From Calliopum simillimum (Eukaryota; Arthropoda; Insecta; Diptera; Lauxaniidae), in assembly GCA_951812925.1 (NCBI GenBank), contig OX638370.1, forward strand, positions 24,233,964 to 24,297,963: 64,000 nucleotides of DNA, written 5' to 3'. Below, piece by piece: positions 22,401 to 33,310 of this stretch. The notes under the pieces were generated by a model. That model saw only the letters and a list, made by a program, of their open reading frames with translations, searched no databases and had not been told where the DNA came from. The position numbers and the translations under genes were made by a program. Positions within the stretch are counted from its first letter, which is position 1. Every line of letters begins with the position of its first letter.

Positions 22401-22983
22401 TGATTGTCATATCAGCTCAAGTATTGAGAAAGTGCGCCGCAATTTTTGGAATATTTCCATCATATTGGAAAGTTGCTAATGTCCAGGCAGTTCGCAAAGA
22501 AGGCAAAGTCCCCAAACCTAAAAATGTCAGACATATATTGATATGCTGTGCGCTTTCCAAAATTCCAGCATGTAAATTGTCTGGAGCATAAGAATTTGCT
22601 TACGAGCGCCAATATGGTTTCCGAATTGCATATGGTGCCGGTGATGCTTTCCTTCGTTTGCTTACGAGCTCTTGTTGTGACCGTTTGTTCCGTTTTGTTG
22701 TTACTAGGCATAACGATTCAACCGGATCCGAGGTAGACAGATCATGTATTATGCGTCTAAAAAAAGGGGACAAAAGGATAGGTTTCTTGAAACAATGTAA
22801 GAAATACTTCACTACTGTTGACCTTCATAGTGTCTTCGCCATCTATATTTGACCTAAACTAGAATACAATTCACACATTTGGATCGGGGCTTTAAACAGA
22901 TCTTTGTAACTGCGAGACCAAGTTAAGCGACGTGTGCTTAAACTACTTGGATAAGTTAATTCCATAATCTGCGTCAACGTAAC
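22391..22983 (+). pseudogene. Jockey-like reverse transcriptase relic
   Basis: Several frames together give the order of a Jockey-clade reverse transcriptase. FPSYWKVANVQAVRKEGK and PKPKNVRHILICCALSKI (22460-22565) match the early finger region. YGFRIAYGAGDAFLRLLTS (about 22611-22670) matches the GFR box. KRIGFLKQCKKYF and, after a stop, PKLEYNSHIWIGALNRS (about 22770-22905) match the thumb region. The catalytic YxDD segment is deleted, and at least two in-frame stops and two frameshifts are present. Confidence 0.75.
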
Positions 22984-23556
22984 ATAGGGTATAAAACTCT
23001 TTTTATGGGTACTAATTTTATAAAAGGATGTGCTCTAGAGAAATATGTTAACTTGTTCCCTCAGTACTAATTTCGTCGTGACGCACTCGGACGTCCAATC
23101 TGGCCCAGACTTTTTGCGTCACACCGTTGCCAAATAGAACATCACGCTATTGCGATTATTTGTTTTTCGGTCATACTATTAAGTTTTGGAGCATTCGATC
23201 TTAGAATCGTAGAGAAGTACCTGGATAAGTAAAAGTTATTTATCGGGTAACCAACAATTATTCAAAAACTCGAAAGAAAATTGTGATTTCTTAGTTGTCA
23301 AAGTTCTTAATATCATTAAAGTACTACAAAAAGTTAGAAAGGAGGAAAATCTATTGTATATAAACCATTATTAGTGGGTATAAGTTCTTTTTGAAGCTAA
23401 TTTACCTGAACTTAAGAAACTAAAACTATTTGTAATACCAAGACAATCGAAACAACAGAAACTTTCCAAGTAAAAAAAGCACATTATGGTACGAAAGGAC
23501 TTAAAGTATTGAAAGGAGAAGGACATAGAATGTAGGAAATCTTGCTATCGTGGAAA
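22984..23556. other. No gene seen
   Basis: Sequence between the Jockey-like relic and the TA target site of the Tc1-like element. No coding or repeat feature was recognised. Confidence 0.4.
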
Positions 23557-24549
23557 TACGGAGTGAGATCGAAAAAATCTTAACATATGTAAAATTCAAT
23601 CATTTTTAAACGGTTGATCTTAGAGTTTTGATTTTTTTTTAATTTAATTGATAATATGTATTTTACAAATTACAGAAAATATAACTTTTGTAGTTCTAAC
23701 CACTATTTATGAACTCGTGGATCTTTTTTTGTAGACTTCCATTAGAGATTTGATAGGTGTTTCAGACACCTTTTTGGAACAGTTTGCCATCCCCTTTTAA
23801 AATCTTCAATATTTTGGGACACCTCTTTTGTGCTCTTTAAGTTTCTTATCACAAGAGCCCAATATCTCTCCACTGGTCTTAGCTCCGGACAATTTGGAGG
23901 ATTGGCCTCTCTTGGTACAAAAACTATGTTATTACTTTGGTACCACTCCAGAGCTTTCTTGCCATAGCGACATGATGCCAAATCGGGCCAAAAATATGTG
24001 GACACATTGTGCTCTCTTATAAAAGGAAGAATTTTTTTTTTTCAAACATTCTTTGATGTATATTTCGGTATTTATAGAGCCCACTGTAACAAATGACTTG
24101 CTTCATTTGCCGCAAATGCATATAGCTTGCCATACCAGGAATTTTTTAGGAAATTTTGTCTGCTTTTGGATTCTTAATTGTTCTTCAACATTTCCTCGAG
24201 CATCAGCAACATAAAAATTTTGACCCGGAAGCTGAGTAAAACCTGCCAGTACATACGTTTCGTTGTCCATTATACAACGTGAATATTTTTGAATAAAATT
24301 CGATTTTAATTTCCGAGCCCTATTTTTGGCGTCTAAATTTTTTGCAGCTTTCCTGTCTGGAACTTTTTGGACTTTGTATGTTTTCAAACCTGCATTGGCA
24401 CTGGGCTAACTGGGCAGCTTTTCTAGCAGATGTGTTTGGAGATCTTTTCAATATGCTTTCAATTTTCTTGGCTTTCCCAATATCATGTGGTTCTTGTTTT
24501 CTTCTTTAACCAGGTTTCCTATCGAGGTTACCGGACATAATCCGAACGG

Positions 24550-24582
24550 ACATAATCCCCATTTCGTAAATGGGGATTATGT
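24550..24582. repeat. Perfect ACATAATCCCCATTT hairpin
   Basis: ACATAATCCCCATTT pairs exactly with AAATGGGGATTATGT around CGT. The inner stem is repeated once more immediately downstream. Equivalent modules sit at 25139-25177 (loop GAAAA), 25187-25225 (imperfect) and 9785-9823 (imperfect). They are the repeated building block of this element family. Confidence 0.85.
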
Positions 24583-24749
24583 TTCCCCATTTCGTAAATG
24601 GGGATTATGTTCGAAAATTTTTCGGTTATAATCCCCATTTTGGCCATGGGGGTTATGTCCGCAAATTTTTCGGACATAAAAATTTAATTAAGATTGAACA
24701 AAATTTTTGCAATAACCCATTTAAAAAATTTATAGTGTGGGATGTTATA

Positions 24750-25065
24750 GACTGATCCGCGTGAAGACGGTGTTGGATTTTTGGAAGTTTTAAATCTTGA
24801 GCTGCGGCCGCCCACTTACCCCTACTCTTATGAAAAATTACTGTGGCTAGCAAACTAGGTGTTGGATATATTATGGACTGATTCGCGGCCGAAGGCCGCC
24901 GCAAAGCCGGTGTTGGCTTTCTGGGAGTTTTAAATCCTGAGCTGCGGCCGCAGGCTACCCTTATGTAAAATTACTGTGGCTAGCAACCTAGGTGTTGGAT
25001 GTATTATAGACTGATCAGCGGAAATGGTATTGGAATTTTTAGGAGTTGTAAATCCTGAGCTGCTT
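24750..25065. repeat. Internal tandem repeat of the hairpin-family element
   Basis: Three units begin GACTGATCCGCG, GACTGATTCGCG and GACTGATCAGCG. The first two have AAATTACTGTGGCTAGCAA near their end and finish GTGTTGGATATATTAT or similar. All have GGAGTTTTAAATCCTGAGCTGC-like centres. Unit length is about 110-135 bp. A single related unit is in copy 1 at about 9848-9955. Confidence 0.8.
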
Positions 25066-25666
25066 CTGTTGTCAATAACAAAATATCGTTATGGGAACTA
25101 TGTCCGTTTTTTCCTGGGGATTATGTCTGAAATACTTGCGGACATAATCCCCATTGAAAAAATGGGGATTATGTCCGAATAACTTGCGGACATAATACCC
25201 ATATCGTGAATGGGGATTATGTCCGTGGGGATTATGTCACGGCACCCCTATCGATGGTCAAATTCTCCTGAGACTGTTTAATAACATTAGAAACAGTTTG
25301 ACGGCAGCCCTTTAATTCTTTGGCCAATTTTTTGTAAGACCAATTTGGATTTTTTTGAAAACTTTTAATAATTTTAAGACGTACTTCTTTTTGTTCACTC
25401 ATTTTGATCAAACTCACAACAAATCAACATGTTTGTCATTAAAAATAATAACTGACATATTTTTCAAAGATAACTAGATCAAAAAATTTTTAAATTTTAC
25501 ACCCAAAAAAAATTATTGGGTAAAACGTGTGTTAAGATTTTTTCGATCTCACTCCTTATACAAAAAAAACATTTTTGTATCTACCAAAAAAGTAGCGCAT
25601 CTCGAAGCACTCGAAAAAGATGAAGTAGTCGAAAATGAAGAAGCACTCCAAGAGTTAATTATTGCC

Positions 25667-27079
25667 GAATTTAATATCACGGGGGTTCAAAACATTTTTT
25701 AACCCTCAAGTTGCATCACTCGGAAAGTTTTTATATTTTCGTGTTCAGGGTGCTTTCCTTATCACATAAAAAAAAATTAAGAAAATCCGTCGGGCGCTTT
25801 TTTTTTAAATCGAATTTTCCGTTTTTGGCAAAGTTGAGTTAAGTCAAAAATAACATGCGAAAACTAAAATCAATAAAAAGGAAAACGAATAGTCATTTCT
25901 AACTAACTTTTGGATGCTGAATTCAAATCCGTTAACAAAATCGATCTATCGCTACAGAATTTTGAGATATCCTAACCCAAAAGTTACCAAAATATAAGAT
26001 TTTTCGTGATTTTTTCCTACTTTTGAGGTTATGTAACACGAAAGTGTAATACTTTGTCATAAAACTTGTTATGTTAATTAAAAGTACATATCTTTGTCTG
26101 CAAAACTCTTTTTAAATTATATTAATATCTTTTTTTTTTCTTGGAGTTATCCTTACCTAAAAATTTAAAAAGAAACAAAAACAAGATTTTTGACTATGTT
26201 GAAGGCTACATAGAGAACGCACGAAATTTTTCTGCTCTATTATAATAACTGAATTACTTACTACAATCCCTCGTCTTCAAAATCAGCCATCAAGAAGGCA
26301 CCTACAAATTTTCCCTTCTTCGTCACAACAATTTTAAGCAAACTAACTTTTTAGCTTCAGTGTATTACTTGTTTTGGCATAACGTTTTTGTGTTTCTTGA
26401 TGTCATATTAAAGGGCTCATAACTTTGTATAGAAAAATCGTAGATGACTTTTTGATAGCTCATTTTGAAGACAATAAATGATTATAAGTGATGCAGTTTG
26501 TATAAAAGACCAAAAAAATTTCGTGCGTTCTCTATGTAGCCTCCAACGTAGTCAAAAATCTTGTTTTGTTTCTTTCTAAATTTTTAGGTAAGGATAACTC
26601 CAAGAAAAAAAAAGATATTGATATAATTTAAAAAGAGTTTTGTAGACAAAAGGTATGTACTTTTAATTAACATAACAAGTTTTATGACAAAGTATTACAC
26701 TGTCGTGTTACATAACCTCAAAAGTAGGAAAAAATCACGAAAAATCTTATATTTTGGTAATTTTTGGGTTAGGATATCTCAAAATTCTGTAGCGATAGAT
26801 CGATTTTTTTAACGGATTTGAATTCAGCATCCAAAAGTTAGTTAGAAATGTCTATTCATTTTCCTTTTTATTGATTTTAGTTTTCGCATGTTATTTTTGA
26901 ATTAACTCAACTTTGCCAAAAACGGAAAATTCGATTTAAAAAAAAAAGCGCCCGACGGATTTTCTTAATTTTTTTTTTTATGTGATAAGGAAAGTACCCT
27001 GAACACGAAAATATAAAAACTTTCCGAGTGATGCAACTTGAGGGTTAAAAAATGTTAAGAACCCCCGTGATATAAATTC
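25667..27079. mobile_element. Large near-palindromic element (about 570-bp inverted arms)
   Basis: The left arm begins GAATTTAATATCACGGGGG and the right arm ends CCCCCGTGATATAAATTC. The arms stay complementary with few mismatches inward for roughly 570 bp: GAAAGTTTTTATATTTTCGT, AAATCCGTCGGGCGCTTTTT and TTTCGTGCGTTCTCTATGTA are found in inverted form. A central spacer of about 250 bp (around 26240-26490) is unpaired. No transposase frame exists in either arm. Part of the spacer (GATAGCTCATTTTGAAGACA near 26455) recurs at 49131-49151. A foldback or long-TIR non-autonomous DNA element is the most likely identity. Confidence 0.8.
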
Positions 27080-29515
27080 TGATATGAGGAAAATTAGTTG
27101 AAGTTAATATATAGCACAGGGCGACAAAAACATTTTTTATTTCTGCGGTCTAAGTTTTGTGAGTAAATTCAGATTCACTAAGGTCATCCAAAACCTAGAG
27201 TATAATTTATTTATCAGCGTTGACTCTCTTTCTCCAGATACCCTTGCTTGAAAGTGCAAAATAGCTGGCTGGAGGCATATTTTCGAATCCAGTAGGTTAT
27301 TGCAACTCGAAGTGGACACCGAAACCCTATTATGCAAAATCAGTGTTGTTCTATGTAATCGATTAAAATACAACAATTGTTATAGTGTGTTTCGAACTGG
27401 AGGCATTCGAATTAGATTTCAGCTTTGTCCTACTAGAAAAGCGGTCTGATTTTTAGTTACTCCGTGAAAAATCCGAACCGAATTATTTCCATCTTATCCG
27501 AAATATTTATAGACAGTTCAGGGCTTAACCAAGATCCCAAGATCTGTGAAGTGTTCTTCATGACGAAGGTGAATATTGAAAGAAGTACATAAAAATATTG
27601 AAAGAAAAATTTTTTTATTTGAAATAGCAGAGCTTACAAAATATTAGAAGATCTCGGAGAAATGGAAGATACAGTTCGAATTTAAGTATTCAAAAAATAG
27701 CAAGGGTTAGAAATTCTTTCACTTGGATTAAATCATGGAATGGGAAATTTTTTATTGGATCGTATAGAGATATAAGTAAATTAGCTGGAATGCATCATAT
27801 TCTATATATTTTATCGACTGAAATGCAAAAATCTTTTTAGCCAAACCTTTCAAGAGTTATTCAAAGAATTAGTGAGCACAATAGACCCACTACAGCAGTA
27901 ACCTTTTTTCAGCTACTTTTCGAAAACTCCGAATAGGCATTTTAGGGATTTACTATACTCCGAAGATCTGAGAAGTATTTTTCATGACAAAGGTGAAAGA
28001 GATCACGAACATGCAAAAGATTTCCAAATATCAGCTTGTTATCATTTGAACTTTGACTTGAATAATAAGTATGATAGCCTACAACTAGAAAATTTTGAAA
28101 CTTTTAGGCTATGTAGAAGGCAAAATTTTCTCCAAAGCTACCCGTAAATAAAACAATAGAGAAGTCTGAATAGAAATGTTATCAAATTTTTTGAAAGCCA
28201 CTTATCAATTCTGCTCAAAGAAAATATTTTCCAGTGTAAGTGTTTTTTATCACTTTAGTGAAGCACATATACCAAGAACACATTTTTAGAAGAATATATT
28301 TCCGAAAGCCTGGCATAGTCTGAAATGTTATTGTTAGTTCAAGGCATATTTCAGTCGGCCGTTTATAATCTAGCTATCGACATACCTTTTTCTGTTGATT
28401 GAATTCCTGTTCGTAGTTTGAGATTCACTGCGTTAGCGGAAACTGTCACAGACGGAGAGGAGCGAAAACTGTCACTATAGTTTATCATCATTGTCTGATG
28501 CTATAAACGATTTGTTTGCATTAGATTGTAAATGGTTTTTGTGTAAATGTTAACGCCTACAATTTGTTAATTTATGATGATGTTCTTTGGATACTTTTTG
28601 GTTTAACTTGGCATGATGCAATTTACACTACAGTTGGTAAGAAGAAAGTTTTTAAAATATGCTTTAAGTGTAACCATTATATAGTTATCTAGTTGTTCAT
28701 CATCACACATAATAATTTATTCAGCAGTTAAATTAAAAACTGTTTTTATTTTTTATCAAAAAACACTTAAAAATCTGTCCGTCTCACTGTCTGGTCTTCT
28801 CTCCGTTGTTAATAAGCCAGACTTTGTTTGCTTTGCACTCCTCCATTGCTAAAGTTGAAGGTCATTAAAATATTTACAATTAAAAATTTCTATATAAAAA
28901 ATGAGTGAGTAAAACTTTTTTGCTTCCAGAGAAAATTAAAATTCAACAGGCAAAATTTACCGTGAATTGTTTTGTGTTTTGGATGAAACAAAAAAAAGGA
29001 AACTTTGTATTGCGGTTTAAGTCGTTTTTTCTTCTTACGAAATCATAATAAGTGCGTCACTTTGATTTATAAGTTAAGTAATTTATTGCTGGAATTTCAT
29101 ATTTTTCCGTTTAAAATATATAATGACTTTTGTATTGAGAAGGATAGTGCTGGAACGCCTTGTTTTCGCCCACAAAGTAACGATGGGTAGTTCTGGACTG
29201 CAAATCTACAATCATAAGAATCTGGAGCTTCTGTACGATACGGTTCAACTTAATTATTTGTTCTTGATATTGTATTGTTCCTAATATTCATAAGAAATTG
29301 ACCCGATGAATGACGAATCTTGAAGGCTACGTAATAAGATTAAAACCCAAGTATCTGACTGCCACTACTCAGTTTTGAACTGGTTGGAATTAAACTTCAA
29401 CATAATTTCTTTCGGACGCATTCTGACTACCGATTGTGCTGAAATTTTTGGAACTATCTAAAGGACGGCCCAATAAGAGTGCACTTTTATATTTAAAAAT
29501 AAAACACGTTTTTTT
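27080..29515. other. AT-rich DNA, no gene seen
   Basis: No exon or RNA gene recognised. Two weakly similar patches (near 27530-27570 and 27955-28000) share an AAGATCTG-GAAGT-TT-TTCATGAC-AAGGTGAA pattern, suggesting an old duplication. Frames at 27137-27376 (minus) and 29005-29190 have no motif. Confidence 0.45.
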
Positions 29516-30180
29516 TATACCCCACACCCAGGGTACCTACTTATATTCACTTGGTCCTTCCGTTTGTAACGCAAAGAAAGAGGCGTGGCAGGTATAGAAA
29601 AGTATATATATTCTTAATCAGCGTCACTTCCTGAGTCGATATAGCCATGTCCGTCTGTCTGGCTGGCTAGTTGGCTGGTTGGCGTTCGTCTGTGGAAATA
29701 TTTTTTACGGGAAAACTACGAGCGATAATTCGCTGAAATTTGGTTCAATAAATTTTCTGTAAAAAATAGCTCAAGGGATTGAAAATGAGCAAAATCGGTC
29801 AACGGACACGCCTACCGCCTATAAAAAAATATATTCATAATGCAATTTTAGGAGTACTTTTCACGAAAACGCAACCACAATACACTTAAATTCTAGAAAT
29901 GGTTAGCGCAAGCTCTTGGCAAAAACTAGCCAAGTTGGACAAGAGGGCGTGACACCTCCCATATAAGCAAAAGTTTTACAATGTCATACTGAAAGAATTT
30001 TTTGAGATAATTCAATTAAATTTCACTCAGACCTTAAGAACTATAAATGCAATCTCTGAGCAAAAACTGTTTGAGCTTAGACAACAGGGCGTGGCACCTT
30101 CCATATAAGCAAAATTTTTAAAATACTGCAGTTTAGGGTATTTAATGTTTGACCAGGCCAAAGGTAACACCCTTACTAGT
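29516..30180 (+). mobile_element. DINE-1-like (Helitron-related) element, copy C
   Basis: Plus orientation. It starts TATACCCCACACCCAGGG, then CTTCCGTTTGTAACGCAAAG, GAGTCGATATAGCCATGTCC and a short GTCTGGCTGGCTAGTTGGC microsatellite. Subrepeats have AAGAGGGCGTGACACCTCC and CAGGGCGTGGCACCTTCC cores. It ends TTTGACCAGGCCAAAGG...CCCTTACTAGT, with a one-mismatch terminal hairpin at 30148-30162. It is shorter than copy B, with fewer subrepeats. It is followed by a T tract. Confidence 0.82.
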
Positions 30181-30329
30181 TTTTTTTTTTTTTTTTTTTG
30201 AGCGAGTTGCGATATTTCTATTGCATTGTAAAATAAACCTATTCCGATTAAGTATGGAATAATGAAGCCGGCAAATGGAAACAACAATTTTGATGACAAG
30301 CGATTGCTCTTTTAATGAACTTTTCACAA

Positions 30330-31215
30330 AGGCTGTATCTCATCGATAACGCGGTCTTAAGTCCAGGAAATGTTTCTGGTTTATTCATATGATGATATGG
30401 TTATATGGTGGCCAGTTGACATCAGATTTTCTTGAAATGATTTAGTCAGGAAATCGATGCTGCAATATATTTATTGTTTCGTGCGCGGTGTGGCAGCAGG
30501 TGTTGTCCTGCTGAATTTACCTGTTATTCAGATCCATGCTGTTCAGTTTGGGCCAAAAGAACTTCGTTTTCATGTTCCTGTAACAAATGCCGTTCACAGT
30601 CACTGCAATTCCGGCCACACTTTTTAAAAAGTGACGCCCAGGCGTCGTGCTAGACAGTTGCGCGTTGTGGATGTATTTGTTGATGGAAAAGCGCTTTATC
30701 GGTGAAAATTACTTATGTCGTAAAATCGGCATTCACTTCACATTGCTCTATTACCCATTGAACGAATTGTCGGGGCTTTGCATGGTCTGCTGGTTTGAGC
30801 GCTTGAGTAAGCTGAATCTTGCGCGTGTAAAGGTAGAGGTCGCTGCGTATTGCTTCGCGAAACTTGAAGTTGTTGAGAAATATGGCGCATTGATGTTTTC
30901 GAGTTTTCGGCGACACTCTCGCTTACAGTAGCAATGTTTTCAAGAGACCGACTAGGAAGTCGATGCAAATGAGAGTTACTTTCCATAATCGACCCAGGTT
31001 CTTCAAATATTTTTGCAAACTTTTTTAGTTGTTGACACATTAGGTGCACTTTTTCGATCGAAAATTCCGCGGAGTTTGCAAACGATCTCAGCGTAACTTT
31101 TCCAATGGGTCTTCACAATGATAACGCGTTGCTCTTTTGTGTAGCACTCCACTTTCAATAATCCAATGTATAGGTGACAACTGTCAAATTTCAGAATTGC
31201 TACTTGCATGAAAAC
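30330..31215 (-). mobile_element. Tc1/mariner-superfamily relic
   Basis: The region is defined by its decayed transposase on the minus strand. The terminal repeats could not be placed with confidence, so the limits are approximate. It lies about 150 bp beyond DINE-1-like copy C. Shortening and many frame breaks indicate an old insertion. Confidence 0.6.
30380..31160 (-). pseudogene. Tc1/mariner-type transposase pseudogene
   Basis: Read on the minus strand: YTKEQRVIIVKTHWKSYAEI then VCKLRGIFDRKSAPN (N-terminal DNA-binding part), FEEPGSIMESNSH, RSLENIATVSESVAENSKTS and, in another frame, LTQALKPADHAKPRQFVQWV leading to VNADFTT. After a gap, VTVNGICYRNMKTKFFWPKL and a QQDNTCCHTARETIN-like box with the second aspartate are recovered from 30640 down to 30470, ending near SDVNWPPYNH. 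This order is that of Tc3/mariner-like transposases common in insects. At least three frameshifts and a deletion remove function. The plus-strand frame at 30647-30931 is its shadow. Confidence 0.8.
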
Positions 31216-31580
31216 AAAATTATACAAAATTTAAAAAGTCTGCTCTTACTTTAGTCGATTTGACTAAGCTCATTAAGTTTTCGTAAGAAAATGCTCTAAA
31301 CTTCGGTTTCTATTATCCATTTATGACAGTTTATTGCAGTATTTGATTTGGTTTCAAATGTGGTAAGGTTTGTCTCATTATATTGCATATCTGTTAAAAG
31401 TCAAAAATTCATAAATTAAAAACGCTGTGTTTTTTTCATCTCAAATTTTTAATATGTTTTACAGCACACAGGGGACCACCTCTGAGGTACAAGGGAAATA
31501 AGAGAAGTTTTTTTCATCAAAAATTTTAAGCAAGTTTCCCGTAGAAAACACTGTTAGTTCCTGTACATATCGATAGTTAT
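31216..31580. other. No gene seen
   Basis: AT-rich DNA between the transposon relic and family D copy 2. It contains GGGGACCACCTCTGAGG near 31471-31487, whose core is inverted near 52108. That match is too short to interpret. Confidence 0.4.
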
Positions 31581-31766
31581 ACAGTAAAAATTTTAGTTTG
31601 ATTTTAAAACCAAAAAGTATTTATATAGAACAATGGCAAAAAAATATTAATTTTAAACTATTTTGGAATAAATATCATACTTTTCTGGTATAAATTTCAA
31701 ACTTTTTTGGAAAAAAAGTTTAATATCAAAAAGTAAGAAAAGTAAACTATCATTTTTTAGTGTGTG
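31581..31766 (+). repeat. Repeat family D (MITE-like), copy 2
   Basis: Starts ACAGTAAAAATTTTAGTTTG and ends near ATCATTTTTTAGTGTGTG. The core TTAATTTTAAACTATTTTGG is identical to copy 1. It is shorter than copy 1 by a deletion in the right half (the region with AAAGGGAATCAAAAG is missing). Confidence 0.7.
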
Positions 31767-32289
31767 AAGAAAAAAAACTCTGTTTTTCGACATCTTTCCG
31801 TTTGAAGTTTATAGCCTTTTTTCAGGATTTTATTTCTTGATATACAAGATAGTGAAAAATTCTTAGTATTTAATATGTAGCATTTGAGACCCAATCAAGC
31901 TCTTTGTACATTCAAAAAAATTTACATAATTGATTGACAAGACCCAAAGTTATGACAAATTTTTCTGAAGGCGTCTTTTTTAATTCTGTGGTGGTCGGCC
32001 TGAAAATTGTAAAATAAATAACACTGCGCAACAAAAAATGGGTTTGTAATTATTGCAAGGTATTTATTTGTAAATTCCGAATTAGCTTTCCGCGTAGAAT
32101 CTGAAATGTTTGGGGTTAAAACGCAATCACGGTTAGTTCCATCAGAAATAGTTAACTCTCAGCTTGTCCGCAACAAAATCATTGTAGTGCTGTGTTATCA
32201 AACCATCGAATATACATATACGTATATAACTTAACAGTATTGACTGTCTCTTCTCTTCTTATACGAGCTAAAATTGTATGTTTTTTTGT

Positions 32290-33310
32290 TTTTTTGTACT
32301 CAATTTTTTTTTTCTCGAAAACGGCTACAGCGATTTCAATGAAACTTGGAATAGTGTTAGATACTAGCATACAATGAAGAACGAGCTAGGTTTGAAATTT
32401 TTAAATGCTCACCAGAGGGCGTGGTACTGCCCTAGATTTTAAATGTGATTCAGTCATAACTCGCAAACCGTACAAGGTATTTGAATGATATTTAGTGAGC
32501 AGGTACGACTTAATAATACCTTGTAATATACAAAAAGTAAGCGGGATCCAAGAAGTGCCACGCCCATTTTTTTGCCCTTGAAAATTTTGATTCAATATTA
32601 CTCGAAAATGACTCCAACAATTTTAATGGAAATTTAGGAGATGTTACCTCTGCAAACAAGGATTAAAACGTAATATGCCGTTATATTGGGAAAACTCGCT
32701 GAAGGGCGTGGCACCGCCCACAAAAATATAAAATGGTATAAAAAGAAAACTAATAAAGCACACATTCTGAAATTCACTGTAAGGAGCCTAATTGCTATAG
32801 GGCATCTCTGACCTGAAAGTGGGCGAAATATCGGCGTTGCGCTTGGAACCTCCCATACAATTAAAATTTGTTAAATGCTATTTCTCGCAAATATTACAAG
32901 ATATTTTAATGAAAATTGGTTTGTAAGTACTAAGTATCATTGCCTTGTATTAACAGAAAAGTTGGCAGTATCAAAGAAGTACCACGCCCCCTTTTTACCA
33001 TTGAAAATCTTGATTCAATATTACTCGAAAACGACTCCAACAATTTTAATGAAAATTAAGGAGATGTTACCACTGCAAACAATTATTAATATGTTATATG
33101 TCGTTGTATTGGGAAAATTTGTTGAAGGATGTGGAACCTCCCATACAAGTAAAACACATTAAATGCTATTTCTCGCAAATGGTACAACATATTTTGATGA
33201 AATTCGGTATGACGGTCAGGATCATGAGTATCTAAAGCATAACGAAAAGTGGACTTTGTTCAAGAAATGCCACGCCCACTTTTCACCAAAATAAAAATTT
33301 TGGTTAGTAA
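32290..33310 (+). repeat. Tandemly repeated DINE-like satellite, about 424-bp unit
   Basis: Two similar blocks begin near 32578 and 33002, a period of about 424 bp. They share TTGATTCAATATTACTCGAA, CGACTCCAACAATTTTAATG and AGGAGATGTTACC, then a GGGCGTGGCACCGCCC-like core (decayed in the second). A further partial unit at 33150-33310 has TTAAATGCTATTTCTCGCAA and GCCACGCCCACTTTTCACC, and 32380-32420 holds another GAGGGCGTGG core. GCCACGCCC cores are typical of DINE-1/INE-1 elements, but this family differs from copies A-E. It may be a second Helitron-derived repeat. Confidence 0.6.

Larger units (their letters stand above)
24526..25246 (+). mobile_element. ACATAATCCCC hairpin-family element, copy 2 (complete)
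   Basis: The ends are GGTTACCGGACATAATCC and, on the other strand, GGTGCCGTGACATAATCC. The flanks carry a perfect 8-bp target duplication CCTATCGA (24518-24525 and 25247-25254) within the Tc1-like transposase. Inside are several hairpins, including perfect ones at 24550-24582 (15-bp stem, CGT loop) and 25139-25177 (17-bp stem), and a tandem repeat at 24750-25065. There is no coding frame, so it is non-autonomous. An 8-bp duplication with GG...CC ends fits hAT, Merlin, P or MULE-type transposases; I cannot choose among them. Confidence 0.85.
23707..25402 (-). pseudogene. Tc1-like transposase, broken and split by an insertion
   Basis: The start MSEQKEVRLKIIKSFQKNPN leads into a helix-turn-helix (YKKLAKELKGCRQTVSNVIK) ending at LTIDR, where the nested element interrupts. 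Beyond it the frame resumes as DRKPG, then stop and RRK, followed by SPNTSARKAA. A deletion precedes LKTYKVQKVPDRKAAKNLDA. Catalytic-domain pieces follow: CIMDNETYVLAGFTQLPGQ (first D), FPKKFLVWQAICICGK, YFWPDLASCRYGKKALEWY (second D) and NPPNCPELRPVERYWALV (acidic E). The reading ends at a TAA at 23707-23709. The fold is the DDE IS630-Tc1 type; the subfamily is uncertain. Confidence 0.85.
23559..25556 (-). mobile_element. Tc1-like DNA transposon, interrupted by a nested insertion
   Basis: Perfect 26-base inverted repeats beginning GGAGTGAGATCGAAAAAATC lie one base inside each end, and TA dinucleotides flank the element (23557-23558 and 25557-25558). Removing the 721-bp insertion at 24526-25246 and one copy of its 8-bp duplication leaves about 1.27 kb, the normal Tc1 length. 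The transposase reads on the minus strand. The perfect terminal repeats indicate modest age, yet the transposase has lost frame in several places. Confidence 0.9.

Noticed and set aside
30647..30931. 94-codon plus frame
   Set aside because: It is the opposite strand of a recognised transposase relic.
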